This document shows, in pieces, positions 17,639 through 26,881 of a stretch of 64,000 bases of DNA (position 1 is the stretch's first letter; the number at the start of each line of letters is the position of its first letter). The notes under the pieces are model-generated. The model did not search any database. It saw only the letters and a program-made list of their open reading frames with translations, and had not been told where the DNA came from. A program made the translations under genes and the position numbers. This DNA comes from Enorma sp964624825 (GTDB lineage: Bacteria; Actinomycetota; Coriobacteriia; Coriobacteriales; Coriobacteriaceae). Location of the stretch: contig CAZUYD010000006.1 in the NCBI GenBank assembly GCA_964624825.1, positions 1 through 64,000 of the forward strand. The letters run 5' to 3'.

Positions 17639-18964
17639 TTAGCGAACCAAGCAGGGGCGCTTTCCGTCGAACTTCCAGCCAGGAATGAGGTACTGCATGG
17701 CGATGGAGTCATCGCGCGTACCGAGGCTGTTGTCGAGGTAGAGCTGGTGTGCCTGCATGAGCGCGTCGCGATCGATCTCGATGCCGAGACCGGGGACGTC
17801 GTACGGCACGGCGATCTCGCCGCCCTCGATCTTGGGCGGGTTCTTGGTGAGGAACTGGCCGTCCTGCCAGATCCAGTGCGTGTCGCAGGCGTTGTACTCG
17901 CCCGGCGCCGCAGCAGCCGTATGCGCGACCATGGCAAGCGAGATGTCGAAGTGGTTGTTGGAGTGCACGCCCCAGGTGAGGTCGAAATCGTGGCACAGCT
18001 GAGCCACGCGGGCGGCACCCTGCATGGTCCAGAAGTGCGGGTCGGCGAGCGGGATGGACACGGAATCCAGGCGGATGGCCGCCTTCATCTCGCGCCAGTC
18101 GGTCGCCACCATGTTGGTCGCCGTGGGAAGCCCCGTGAGGCGATGGAACTCGGCCATGGTCTCGCGGCTCGAGAAGCGGCCCTCGGCTCCGCAGGGATCC
18201 TCGCAGTAGGTGAGGATGCCCACCATGTCCTTGCAGTTCTCGACCGCCTCGGCGAGCGACCAGGCACCGTTCGGGTCGAGGTCGATGCGACCGTTGGGGA
18301 ACGCCTCCTTGAGGGCGCGGATGGCCTTGAGCTCCTCGGCGCAAGAGAACACGCCGCCTTTGAGCTTCCAGTCCTTGAAGCCATAGCGCTCGTAGGCGGC
18401 CTTCGCCTGCTCGACGATCGACTCGGGCGTGAGCGCCTCCTCACGGCGGATGCGGCCCCATGCGTCCGAGTTGTCGTCGTCATGGATATACGGAAGGTCG
18501 GTCTTGGTGCGATCGCCCACATAGAACAGATAGCCCAGGAAACGCACGGAATCGCGCTGCTGGCCATCGCCCAGAAGCGAGGCGACGGGAACGTTCAGGT
18601 GCTTGCCCAAGATGTCGAGGAGCGCGGCCTCGATGGCGGTCTGCACATGCACCGTGGTACGGAGGTCAAAGGTCTGGTCGCCGCGGCCACCGGCATCGAG
18701 GCTCGCGTACTTATCGTGAATCGACTTGATGATGTTTTTGTACTGGCCGATGGGCTGGCCGAGAACCAGGTCGTCGATCTCGTTCAGCACCTCGGTGATC
18801 TTGGTGGAGCCGGGAACCTCGGAGATGCCCTCGACGCCGTCTGAGTCGGTAAGGATGACGATGTTGCGGGTGAAATACGGACCATGCGCGCCAGACAGGT
18901 TGAGCAACATGCTGTCATAGCCGGCTACGGGATAAACCTCGATTTTCTGAATGGTTGGTACCAT
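17639..18964 (-). CDS. gudD: Glucarate dehydratase (enolase superfamily)
   Basis: A 441-residue Mg-dependent dehydratase converting D-glucarate (and idarate) to 5-keto-4-deoxyglucarate. It matches E. coli GudD in the Lys-x-Lys base (WKLKGGVF), metal ligands in IDLDPNGAW, YCEDPCGAEGRFSSRE and ATNMVATDW, and the His of WGVHSNNHFDISLAM. The N-terminal capping domain includes GISEVPGSTKI. The ATG at 18964 is preferred to 18970 because GAGGG lies at proper spacing only for the former. It is followed 110 nt later by the DapA-like lyase and preceded by a paralogue. Confidence 0.93.
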   Translation of the reverse strand: MVPTIQKIEVYPVAGYDSMLLNLSGAHGPYFTRNIVILTDSDGVEGISEVPGSTKITEVLNEIDDLVLGQPIGQYKNIIKSIHDKYASLDAGGRGDQTFDLRTTVHVQTAIEAALLDILGKHLNVPVASLLGDGQQRDSVRFLGYLFYVGDRTKTDLPYIHDDDNSDAWGRIRREEALTPESIVEQAKAAYERYGFKDWKLKGGVFSCAEELKAIRALKEAFPNGRIDLDPNGAWSLAEAVENCKDMVGILTYCEDPCGAEGRFSSRETMAEFHRLTGLPTATNMVATDWREMKAAIRLDSVSIPLADPHFWTMQGAARVAQLCHDFDLTWGVHSNNHFDISLAMVAHTAAAAPGEYNACDTHWIWQDGQFLTKNPPKIEGGEIAVPYDVPGLGIEIDRDALMQAHQLYLDNSLGTRDDSIAMQYLIPGWKFDGKRPCLVR

Positions 18965-19204
18965 AATCATCCCTCTCTAACAAAATGTGCCTTCAGAACA
19001 TGCGTTGAAAAACCCATGGTTCCTTAATTGGTAAGTCTACCGTGATGGTTCAGCGTGCCCCACTTACGCCAAGACAGACTTTTTTAGCTGCCATGCGGCC
19101 GAAAATGGTATGCGAACCATCGTCTTGATAAATCGCCTACGGTACGCCCCGCCGCGGGTCTGTAACGACAGAACCGCATGGCAGGGCAGATCTCTAAGCC
19201 CTGC

Positions 19205-20548
19205 CTAGCGCACCATGGCGGGACGATGCGGATCGTACGTCCAGCCGGGGATGAGCGCCTGCATGCCGCGCGCGTCGTCGCGCGTGCCGCAGCCGTTGTC
19301 CACATAGAGTTGGTGCGCCGCCTCGAGCTTGGCGCGATCGAGCTCGATGCCCAACCCGACGCTGTCGCGCGCCACCGTCAGGCAGCCGTCGTGGAACTGG
19401 GGCGCTGTGGTTCCCAAATGCTGGCCGTCTTGCCACATGTAGTGCGTGTCGCACGCGTTCACGAACCCGGGCGCCGCCGCGGCGGCGTGAGCCACCATCA
19501 TGAGGGAGATGTCGAAGTGGTTGTTGGAGTGCACGCCCCAGGTGAGGTCGAGGGCATGGCAGAGCTGTGCCACGCGCACGCATCCCTGCATGGTCCAGAA
19601 GTGCGGGTCGGCGAGCGGGATGGTCACCGAATCCAGGCGGATGGCCGCCTTCATCTCGCGCCAGTCGGTGTCAACCATGTTCGTCGCCGTGGGAAGCCCC
19701 GTGAGGCGATGGAACTCGGCCATGGTCTCGCGACCAGAGAAGCGTCCCTCGGCGCCGCAGGGATCCTCGCAGTAGGTGAGGATGCCTGCGAGGTCGCGGC
19801 ACAGCTCGACCGACTCGGCGAGCGACCAGCCACCGTTCGGGTCGATCGTGATGCGCGCATCGGGGAAGCGCTCCTTCAGGGCGCGCACGGCCTCGATCTC
19901 TTCGGCGCCGGCAAAGACACCGCCCTTGAGCTTGAAGTCGTGGAAGCCGAAGCGCTCGGCCGCCGCCTCGGCCTGATGCACGATGGCATCGGGCGTGAGC
20001 GCGGGCTCGCGACGAATGCGTCCCCACTCGTCGGAATCGTCGTCATCGTGCAGGTACGGCCCGCCCACCGCACGGCGATCGGCAACATAGAATAGATAGC
20101 CCAGGAAGCGCACGTCTTCGCGCACCTGGCCATCGCCCAACAGCGCAGCCACGGGTATCTCCAGGTGCTTGGCCATAAGATCGAGCATCGGGGTCTCGAT
20201 ACCGGTGATGACGTTGGTAACCTTGGAGAAAATCTGCGCATGCGCGGTCTGCGCGCCCGCAGCCGTCGAGGCGGCGACCATGTTCTTCTCCAAGAATTCC
20301 TGCGCCTCGAGAAGCGTCTGCTTGAAGCGCGCAAGGCGTGAGCCCTCCACCAACGGGATCAGGCTCCTAAGGCGCTCGGTAATCACCTCGCCGCCGGGCA
20401 CCTCGCCGACGCCGACATAGCCGGCGGAGTCGGTGAGCACCACGATGTTTCTCGTGAAGAACGGCTCGTGCACGCCGGCAAGGTTCAGCAGCGGGCTGTC
20501 GTAACCGGCAACGGGCACGACCTCCATCCGTTCGATCGTAACGTTCAT
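19205..20548 (-). CDS. Second glucarate dehydratase paralogue
   Basis: A 447-residue tandem paralogue of gudD, near-identical in the barrel core (ILTYCEDPCGAEGRFSGRE, GLPTATNMVDTDWREMKAAI, LADPHFWTMQG, WGVHSNNHFDISL). It keeps the Lys-x-Lys base (DFKLKGGVF), so it is probably active. The N-terminal capping region, which sets specificity, differs, with an insertion around residues 95-115 (AASTAAGAQTAHAQIF). It may be a GudX-like companion or prefer another diacid epimer. The ATG at 20548 has AAAGGGG upstream. A perfect 8-bp hairpin at 19180-19205 overlaps the stop, without a T tract. Confidence 0.88.
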   Translation of the reverse strand: MNVTIERMEVVPVAGYDSPLLNLAGVHEPFFTRNIVVLTDSAGYVGVGEVPGGEVITERLRSLIPLVEGSRLARFKQTLLEAQEFLEKNMVAASTAAGAQTAHAQIFSKVTNVITGIETPMLDLMAKHLEIPVAALLGDGQVREDVRFLGYLFYVADRRAVGGPYLHDDDDSDEWGRIRREPALTPDAIVHQAEAAAERFGFHDFKLKGGVFAGAEEIEAVRALKERFPDARITIDPNGGWSLAESVELCRDLAGILTYCEDPCGAEGRFSGRETMAEFHRLTGLPTATNMVDTDWREMKAAIRLDSVTIPLADPHFWTMQGCVRVAQLCHALDLTWGVHSNNHFDISLMMVAHAAAAAPGFVNACDTHYMWQDGQHLGTTAPQFHDGCLTVARDSVGLGIELDRAKLEAAHQLYVDNGCGTRDDARGMQALIPGWTYDPHRPAMVR

Positions 20549-20624
20549 GAACAAACCCCTTTCTGCGCGCAGGGCTCCGCGCGCGATCCGCTGTCTGAGG
20601 CATCCGTTATCTCGATACCAAGAT

Positions 20625-20714
20625 CCAGGCGCCGAGCACGCGCGGCGGTGACCGGGCAGTCGTCGTCATATACGTAGGCATCCGCCCAGGCGCCGAACAC
20701 ACGCGGCGGTGACC
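20625..20714. repeat. Pair of 29-nt repeats
   Basis: 20625-20653 and 20686-20714 match at 27 of 29 positions (CCAGGCGCCGA..CACG then CGGCGGTGACC). They lie between the gntP terminator and the second glucarate dehydratase, in its probable 5' leader. Confidence 0.65.
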
Positions 20715-20742
20715 CCACCCATCGCGCCGCCATCTCGATACC

Positions 20743-20776
20743 AAAAGGCCCGACTCCGAACGTTCGGAACCGGGCC
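20743..20776 (-). terminator. Rho-independent terminator after gntP
   Basis: GGCCCG (20747-20752) pairs with CGGGCC (20771-20776), and an inner TCCGAA/TTCGGA pair extends the stem. Four T residues follow on the minus strand. It separates gntP transcription at least partly from the dehydratase genes. Confidence 0.8.
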
Positions 20777-20835
20777 TCTCGCTTGTCATGTCGCCAGCAC
20801 GGTCTTAGACATCCGTGGTAGCGGTGCGCAGAGCG

Positions 20836-22203
20836 CTATACGATTCCCAACGACGCTAAGAACACGACAAAGAACGAGTTGAAGAATGGGAATATTGCTC
20901 CCAACCAGAACTCGTGGATGTAGCCGCGCTTGTAGTCGAGGTGGGTGTAGTTCAGGCGGTTGATGGCCGAGCCGTTGTAGGGCATGGAATCCAGGCCGTA
21001 GCAGGACACGGCGACAACACGGTGAATAACCTGGGGGTCGATGCCCATCTGGAGGAACTTCTCCGAGAACAGGCCGAGCGCGATGGCTTCGCCGCCCGAG
21101 GCGGAACCGGTGATGCCGGCAACGAGGTTGGTCGCCAGGCAGAGCTGGATGAGCGGGGTGCCCGGAATAGAATCGAGGCCGTTGACCACGAAGTCGAAGC
21201 CCGGGGCCAGCTCGACGGCAGCGCCGAAGCCGACGACCGCGGAGACGTTCATGATGGACTTCATGGTTGAGGTGCAGCCGGAGCCGAAGGTCTTGCCGAT
21301 GTTCTGGAACTTATTGAAGTACAGAACCCCGCACACGATGCAGCCGATGGCCAGAGAGATCCAGGCGTCGTAATCGACCAGGATAACGTTCATGCACACG
21401 AGCAGCACGATCGAAGGCAGCAGCGCCTTGATGAACTCCCAGTTGGTGCAGGTCTCGCCCAGGATGGAAACGTCGAGCGCGCCGGAGTTCTCCTCCATGA
21501 GCTGACCGGTGGGCAGGTAGCCCTCACCGCGACGCTCGTTGCGACGCAGCACGAACCAGATGTACCAAGCACCGAAAACGATGCAGGTGAGCGAACCGAT
21601 GACGGCAAGCATCGGGGCTGCGGTGGCCGTCGTGCCCAGATAGCTCATGGGCATGAGGTTCTGAACCGAGGGGGCACCAGGCAGAATAGCGGTCCACATG
21701 GAGCCTCCGTACACGGCGACAGCAATCACGAAATGCCAGGGGATGTTCATCTTCTTGAAGATCTCGCGGCAGATGGGCGCAATGGTGAAGATGACCACGA
21801 AGCCGGAAACGCCGCCGAACGACAAGATTGCGGTGATGAGCGAAAGACCCATGAGCACGGCGAACTTGGCGCCGAAGCTGTCGCTGCTTCCACCGATCTT
21901 TGTGGCGATGTCGCCGATCTTGATGGCGATCTTCTGCGCGGCACCGCAGTCTCCTAACATGGCACCGAGCACGCACGCCGGCAAGAACAGCAGGAAGTTG
22001 CTTTGCGCGAACCCTGCGAAGTCCTCAGCATAGGCACCAGACATGTTCTCGATGATCTCGGCCGGGCCCATACCGGAGAACGCGAAGACGATGATGGCGC
22101 TCACAGGGCCAACGATCAAAATGGGCAGACCCTTGATCGAGGCGACGATGAGGAAGACCATCGAGATGAGAATGCCAATCAAGCTGATAAGTCCAGCATC
22201 CAT
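20836..22203 (-). CDS. GntP family permease, probable glucarate/galactarate transporter
   Basis: A 455-residue membrane protein with about 12-14 hydrophobic segments, beginning LISLIGILISMVFLIVASIKG. GntP-type features are GPVSAIIVFAFSGMGPAEII, FGGVSGFVVIFTIAPICREIF, and GITGSASGGEAIALGLF near the C-terminus. The family imports gluconate and related acids by proton symport. AAAGGAGG precedes the start. It heads the minus-strand diacid cluster, divergent from garD, so a hexarate substrate is inferred rather than shown. Confidence 0.85.
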   Translation of the reverse strand: MDAGLISLIGILISMVFLIVASIKGLPILIVGPVSAIIVFAFSGMGPAEIIENMSGAYAEDFAGFAQSNFLLFLPACVLGAMLGDCGAAQKIAIKIGDIATKIGGSSDSFGAKFAVLMGLSLITAILSFGGVSGFVVIFTIAPICREIFKKMNIPWHFVIAVAVYGGSMWTAILPGAPSVQNLMPMSYLGTTATAAPMLAVIGSLTCIVFGAWYIWFVLRRNERRGEGYLPTGQLMEENSGALDVSILGETCTNWEFIKALLPSIVLLVCMNVILVDYDAWISLAIGCIVCGVLYFNKFQNIGKTFGSGCTSTMKSIMNVSAVVGFGAAVELAPGFDFVVNGLDSIPGTPLIQLCLATNLVAGITGSASGGEAIALGLFSEKFLQMGIDPQVIHRVVAVSCYGLDSMPYNGSAINRLNYTHLDYKRGYIHEFWLGAIFPFFNSFFVVFLASLGIV

Positions 22204-22582
22204 TAACGTACTCCTCCTTTACAAACGAAATCGATGAACTACGGTAGCTTCTCCTCTCCCTTCTCTCATGAACGCGGCCGCAGGGCACATGCGCCCTGCG
22301 GCTGCGCATGCCGCGCGAAACCGCAAACGCAATGCATCTCATACTGAATCGCGCAGGACGCGGACAGACTACGCACGCGCCCCGCGTGTCCGACATTGCT
22401 TATGGAGAAATAATGAGCGATTTCCATGCGTTGAATAAGAGCCGTACTGACCATTTTTTAGCCAGCTCTCAAATGATTTGATGTTACATAAACCATTTCA
22501 CGAGAGAACTCGCCCGTTTAAAGTCAAGGTACGCTGTGTACCATTTGTACGCCTGGCAAGGTATGCGGAAGGGAGCCGCTTT
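22204..22582. promoter_or_regulatory. Divergent gntP/garD control region
   Basis: 379 bases hold both promoters. A perfect 10-bp hairpin (22277-22302, arms GCCGCAGGGC/GCCCTGCGGC) lies in the gntP leader. A GGTAC/GTACC inverted repeat (22528-22542) lies 40 nt before garD and is a candidate CdaR site. The region is less GC-rich near 22400-22500. I could not fix the -10 boxes confidently. Confidence 0.5.
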
Positions 22583-24109
22583 GTGAGGGACGCTCTATAT
22601 GTAAAGATCAACGAGCGGGACAATGTCGGCATCGCGCTGCACGATATCGCAGCCGGTACCGATGTCGGCGGAGGGGTAATCGCCCGGAGCGACATTCCCC
22701 AGGCGCACAAGATCGCGCTTGCGGACATCCCGCTGGGCGGCGACGTGGTGCGCTACGGCGTGACGCTCGGCTACGTCAAGGAAGACACGCCCGCGGGCAC
22801 ATGGATCAACGAGACCTCGCTCGATCTGCCCACCCCGCCTGCGCTCGATGAGATGGAGTGGGGCACCAACATCGTGACCGACCTGCCCACCCCGCCCGTC
22901 ACCACGTGGGAGGGGTATGCGCCCCTTGAGCCAGGTGGCTATGGCGGTACCCGTAACATCTTGGGAATCCAGACGACCGTGCAATGCGTCGCGGGCGTCG
23001 TGAACACGGCAATCGATCGCATCAAGCGCGATATTCTGCCCAAGTATCCCAACGTGGACGGCGTTGTGGCCGTAAACCATGCCTACGGCTGCGGCGTGGC
23101 CATCAACGCGACCGATGCCTACATTCCGCAGCGGATCATCCGCAACATCGCCCGCCACCCCAACTTCGGCGGCGAGTTCATGCTCGTGGGGTTGGGCTGC
23201 GAGAAGTTCACCCCCGAGATGTTCTGCGAGGACCGCCCCGAGGACAACAACCCCGATAACGTCATAATCCTGCAGGAATGCCATGGCTTCGAAGACATGA
23301 TGAACCAGATTTGCGCCATGGCCGAGGTCAAGCTCGCTCGCCTGAACGAGCGCCGCCGCCAAACGCTGCCGCTTTCCGACCTGCTGCTGGGAGTGCAGTG
23401 CGGCGGCTCCGATGCGTTCTCGGGCGTCGCCTCGAACCCGTCGATCGGTTACTGCGCCGACCTGCTGGTCTCGGGTGGCGGAACCGTGATGTTCTCCGAG
23501 GTCACCGAGGTTCGCGATGGCGTGTACCTGATTGCCCAGCGCTGCCAGGACGAGGCGACCAAGCAAAAGCTCGCAGACGAGATGCGCTGGTATGACGATT
23601 ACCTCGCCCGCGGCGGCGCCGATCGAAGCGCCAACCCCACCCCGGGCAACAAGAAGGGCGGCCTTTCGAACATCGTTGAGAAGGCCATGGGGTCGATCGC
23701 CAAATCGGGAACCTCGCCCATCGTCGAGGTCCTCTCGCCGGGCGAGCGTCCCACCAAGCATGGCATGATTTACGCCGCCACGCCGGCAAGCGACCTGTGC
23801 TGCGGCCCCTGCCAACTTGCAAGCGGCATGGGCGCCGAGGTGTTCACCACCGGGCGCGGCACGCCGTACAGCCTTGCCGCTGCCCCCGTGCTCAAGATCT
23901 GCTCGCGGAGCGAGGTCGCGCAGCAATGGCCCGACCTGATCGACATCGACGCTGGCCCCGTCTCGAGCGGCGCGCGCACCATCGAAGATGTTGGAACCGA
24001 GCTCTTCATGCTGCTTATCGACGTGGTGAGCGGACGCAAGAAGTCGCACGCCGAAACGCACGGCTTGGCAAACGACCTATGCGTATTCAACCCCGCACCC
24101 ATCACGTAA
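22583..24109 (+). CDS. garD: Galactarate dehydratase
   Basis: A 508-residue UxaA/GarD-family Fe-dependent dehydratase converting galactarate to 5-keto-4-deoxyglucarate. It has the N-terminal SAF-like domain (VKINERDNVGIALHDI, GDVVRYGVTLGYVKEDTPAG) and the catalytic domain with NHAYGCGVAINATDAYIPQR, LLGVQCGGSDAFSGVASNP, IYAATPASDLCCGPCQLASG and TTGRGTPYSLAAAPVLKICS. The length equals that of B. subtilis GarD. The GTG at 22583 was chosen because AAGGGAG lies 7 nt upstream; the open frame extends to an ATG at 22478 that would add a basic, non-homologous leader. It is divergent from gntP, and a strong terminator follows. Confidence 0.93.
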   Translation: MRDALYVKINERDNVGIALHDIAAGTDVGGGVIARSDIPQAHKIALADIPLGGDVVRYGVTLGYVKEDTPAGTWINETSLDLPTPPALDEMEWGTNIVTDLPTPPVTTWEGYAPLEPGGYGGTRNILGIQTTVQCVAGVVNTAIDRIKRDILPKYPNVDGVVAVNHAYGCGVAINATDAYIPQRIIRNIARHPNFGGEFMLVGLGCEKFTPEMFCEDRPEDNNPDNVIILQECHGFEDMMNQICAMAEVKLARLNERRRQTLPLSDLLLGVQCGGSDAFSGVASNPSIGYCADLLVSGGGTVMFSEVTEVRDGVYLIAQRCQDEATKQKLADEMRWYDDYLARGGADRSANPTPGNKKGGLSNIVEKAMGSIAKSGTSPIVEVLSPGERPTKHGMIYAATPASDLCCGPCQLASGMGAEVFTTGRGTPYSLAAAPVLKICSRSEVAQQWPDLIDIDAGPVSSGARTIEDVGTELFMLLIDVVSGRKKSHAETHGLANDLCVFNPAPIT

Positions 24110-24124
24110 GCGACACAGTGCAAC

Positions 24125-24170
24125 GCGACGCGCCTCCTTGCGAGATTCTCGAAGAGGCGCGTCGCTTGTT
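24125..24170 (+). terminator. Rho-independent terminator after garD
   Basis: A 12-bp perfect stem (24125-24136 with 24154-24165) is followed by TTGTT. It lies 16 bases after the garD stop and before cdaR. Confidence 0.8.
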
Positions 24171-24241
24171 CCGGCCATAATGCACTCACTTGCCTGCTCT
24201 TTTGGCTCAGACTTGCTTGAATGCAGATAGGAACGTCTCAT

Positions 24242-25366
24242 ATGAACCTTGATCCGCAGATTGCCGAAACCATCGTCGAAAACATCAAAGATGTCATCAA
24301 GCATGAGATCAACCTGTTCGACACGACCGGCACGATCATCGCAAGCACCGATCGCTCGCGCATCGGCACGGGTCACGATGGGGCGCGAGAAGCCATCTCG
24401 ACCAAAAAGACGGTCGTCATCGATGGAAAACATTCCTATAGCGGCGCCAAGCATGGTATTAACGTTCCGGTCATTTTCAACGATTCCGTGGTGGCCGTCA
24501 TCGGCATCACGGGCAAGCGCGCTGAGGTCGAACCATACGGCAACGTGCTCAAGAAGATGACCGAGATACTCATCCGCGAAAACTGGGAGCAGATGACGCG
24601 CTTCGACCAGCGCTCTCGACTGGCCGACTTGGTGAACATCTTGAAGCTCAGAGGACATGACGAGGCGCTCGTCGACTACTACGCTTCGCTTCTGCGCATC
24701 AACCTCGACACGCCGCGGTTCGCCGTGGTGGGGCGCATCGAACGCACGCATGAGGATTCGAATGAGGGAAGCAGTCTCCATACATCGCTCTACATGCGCT
24801 TTCAGCAATTTAAAACAAGCTTCTTCGCCCTCTCAGACCGCGAGGTGTGCATGTTCATCGACGTGCGCTCCGAGCACGCGCTGAACAACCTGTTGAGGGG
24901 AATTCGCGAAGATGTGCAGCAGATCGTGAATAGCCCGGTGCATTTTGGCATCGGCGATGTCCAGAGCACGAGCACGGAGTACTGGCGCAGCTATGATAAG
25001 GCGTGCCGCGCGCTCGGCTGGCTTGAGTTTCTTGACGACGGCGGCAACGCCCTGCGCTACGCAGACATGGATATGGGCCTTATCGTCTCATCACTGCCTC
25101 GCGACACCGCTCAGCAGCTCGTAAACCATGTGTTCGGCGATCTTCCCGCAAGCGATGTGGATGAGTATCAAAATATCTTTGACGCCTATACGCGTCACAA
25201 TGGGAGCATCGTGCACTGCGCAGAAGAGCTCTACCTGCACAAGAACACGCTCCAGAACCGCTTGAACAAGATCGCAGCCAAGACGGGGTACAACCCGCGC
25301 GTGCTCGCCGATTACAGCGTGCTCGCGCTTGCGTTTCTCCTTCGTCAGCATTCGCGCCGCCCGTAG
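24242..25366 (+). CDS. cdaR: Sugar-diacid utilisation regulator CdaR
   Basis: A 374-residue CdaR-type activator, known to sense glucarate/galactarate/glycerate and activate gar and gud genes. The N-terminal putative diacid recognition domain (about 1-130: IAETIVENIKDVIKHEINLF, GTIIASTDRSRIGTGHDGA, VIFNDSVVAVIGITG) precedes a GGDEF-like linker and the C-terminal PucR-type HTH (DAYTRHNGSIVHCAEELYLH, KNTLQNRLNKIAAKTGYNPR). The ATG at 24242 has AGGA upstream and is preferred to 24221. It lies directly downstream of garD and opposite the gud/gar genes, its expected targets. Confidence 0.93.
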   Translation: MNLDPQIAETIVENIKDVIKHEINLFDTTGTIIASTDRSRIGTGHDGAREAISTKKTVVIDGKHSYSGAKHGINVPVIFNDSVVAVIGITGKRAEVEPYGNVLKKMTEILIRENWEQMTRFDQRSRLADLVNILKLRGHDEALVDYYASLLRINLDTPRFAVVGRIERTHEDSNEGSSLHTSLYMRFQQFKTSFFALSDREVCMFIDVRSEHALNNLLRGIREDVQQIVNSPVHFGIGDVQSTSTEYWRSYDKACRALGWLEFLDDGGNALRYADMDMGLIVSSLPRDTAQQLVNHVFGDLPASDVDEYQNIFDAYTRHNGSIVHCAEELYLHKNTLQNRLNKIAAKTGYNPRVLADYSVLALAFLLRQHSRRP

Positions 25367-25370
25367 CATC

Positions 25371-25402
25371 GCTCGTTCTTGTCGTGTTAAACAAGAACGA
25401 GC
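25371..25402 (+). terminator. 12-bp hairpin after cdaR
   Basis: GCTCGTTCTTGT (25371-25382) pairs perfectly with ACAAGAACGAGC (25391-25402), 5 bases past the stop. There is no T tract, so it may terminate weakly or protect the 3' end. Confidence 0.55.
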
Positions 25403-25504
25403 CTCATGCATATGAGGTCGAAAACACGCGCTTCGGTACGCCTCGGTGCGCTACCGTTGCCATTCCTGTACCATCTAACTGTTCCCACCTGAAAGGAGTT
25501 GCCC

Positions 25505-26746
25505 ATGGCAGTTCATGTACTCGATGAAGCCAACCGCTGCCTTGCCTGCAAGAAGCCTCGCTGCCAACAGGGCTGCCCCATCTCGGCGCCCATACCCACC
25601 GTCATCAAGCTGCTCCGCGAGGGAGAGGTTGACAAAGCGGGCGCGATGCTGTTCGAGAACAACCCGCTCACCACCGTGTGCTGCCGCGTATGCAACCATG
25701 AAAACCAGTGCGAGGGCCATTGCGTGCTGGGGCGCAAAGGAGCTCCCGTGCACTTCAGCGCCATCGAGGAGTACATCTCGGATCTATATGGCGCGCGCAT
25801 GACCCCCTCGCCCGCCAAGTCAAACGGCATGCGGGTGGCCATCATCGGCGCGGGTCCTGCGGGCCTTACCATCGCCGTGGTGCTTGCTCGGCGCGGCTAC
25901 GATGTCACCATCTTCGAAGACCACGATCGCATCGGCGGCGTGTTGCGCTACGGCATCCCGGAGTTTCGCTTGCCCAAGACCGTGCTGGACGATTTTCAGA
26001 CGCGTCACCTCGAGGCGAATGGCGTGAAGCTGCGGTTCAACACGACGATCGGCTCGGCGATCTCGATCGATGACATTCTAGAAGATGGGTACAAGGCGGT
26101 CTTTGCCGGCACTGGCGTATGGCGGCCGCATTCGCTCCGCATTCCCGGCGAAACGCTCGGAAACGTGCACTACGGCATCAATTACCTGGCAAGCCCCGAC
26201 AGCTTCCATCTGGGCAAGCATGTCATCGTCATCGGCGCGGGCAACGCCGCCATGGATGTTGCGCGCACCGCGCTTCGCCACGGCGTCGAGCAGCTTGAGT
26301 GCTATGTGCGTTCCTCCTATATCGCCGCAAGCAACCATGAACGCACATACGCCGAGCTTGAAGGCGTGGAGTTCGTGCTCAACCGGGCACCGGTGCGCAT
26401 CACCGAAGAGGGCGTCATCTTCATTGAGACCGAAGGATCCGAGATGCCGGAAAACGGCGAGGCGCCCACGCTCCGGGTGCTCCCGGGCACCGAAGCGCTT
26501 GTACCGGCTGACAGCGTGATCATCTCCGCCGGACAAGGGCCACTCGACCGTCTGGTCAATACAACCGAAGGCTTGCAGGTGAGCCCGCGCGGCCTGCTTG
26601 TCACCGACGAAGACGGGAACACCACGCGCCCCGGCGTCTTTGCGTGCGGCGATGTGGCGAGCGGCGCCCGCACCGTCGTGGAGGCCGTTGCCGCCGCGAA
26701 GCACGTGGCGGACACGATGGACTCGTACATGCAGAGCCAGGCGTAG
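25505..26746 (+). CDS. GltD-like FAD/NAD(P) oxidoreductase
   Basis: A 413-residue flavoprotein of the glutamate synthase small subunit/dihydropyrimidine dehydrogenase N-terminal type. Residues 1 to about 95 hold the Cys-rich 4Fe-4S module (CLACKKPRCQQGCPISAPIP, CCRVCNHENQCEGHCVLG). The FAD Rossmann GAGPAGLTIAVVLARRGYDV, the GGVLRYGIPEFRLPK segment, the NAD(P) motif GAGNAAMDVARTA and the C-terminal GVFACGDVASGARTVVEAVA follow. AAAGGAG lies upstream of the ATG at 25505. No GltB-like large subunit is adjacent, so the electron partner is unknown; it may supply electrons to another ferredoxin-linked enzyme. Confidence 0.85.
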   Translation: MAVHVLDEANRCLACKKPRCQQGCPISAPIPTVIKLLREGEVDKAGAMLFENNPLTTVCCRVCNHENQCEGHCVLGRKGAPVHFSAIEEYISDLYGARMTPSPAKSNGMRVAIIGAGPAGLTIAVVLARRGYDVTIFEDHDRIGGVLRYGIPEFRLPKTVLDDFQTRHLEANGVKLRFNTTIGSAISIDDILEDGYKAVFAGTGVWRPHSLRIPGETLGNVHYGINYLASPDSFHLGKHVIVIGAGNAAMDVARTALRHGVEQLECYVRSSYIAASNHERTYAELEGVEFVLNRAPVRITEEGVIFIETEGSEMPENGEAPTLRVLPGTEALVPADSVIISAGQGPLDRLVNTTEGLQVSPRGLLVTDEDGNTTRPGVFACGDVASGARTVVEAVAAAKHVADTMDSYMQSQA

Positions 26747-26881
26747 ATGGCGATCTGACGCCTGGCGTAGATGGCGATCTGGCGCCATCTTGCAGCGCTT
26801 AGGCATCAGGCGCTGTGTATGCAGAGCCTGGCATAGATGGTGATCTGACCCCAGGTGTAAATGGTAATCTGACGCCTGGCG
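26737..26881. repeat. Array of 24-bp palindromic units
   Basis: Four units of exactly 24 bp (26737-26760, 26761-26784, 26827-26850, 26851-26874) and a partial fifth share the consensus CCTGGCGTAGATGG then CGATCTGACG. Each unit with the start of the next can fold, since CCAGGCGT pairs with ACGCCTGG and inner AGAT pairs with ATCT. They lie between the convergent GltD-like gene and tmk, overlapping the end of the former; they may be REP-like or act as bidirectional terminators. Confidence 0.8.
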
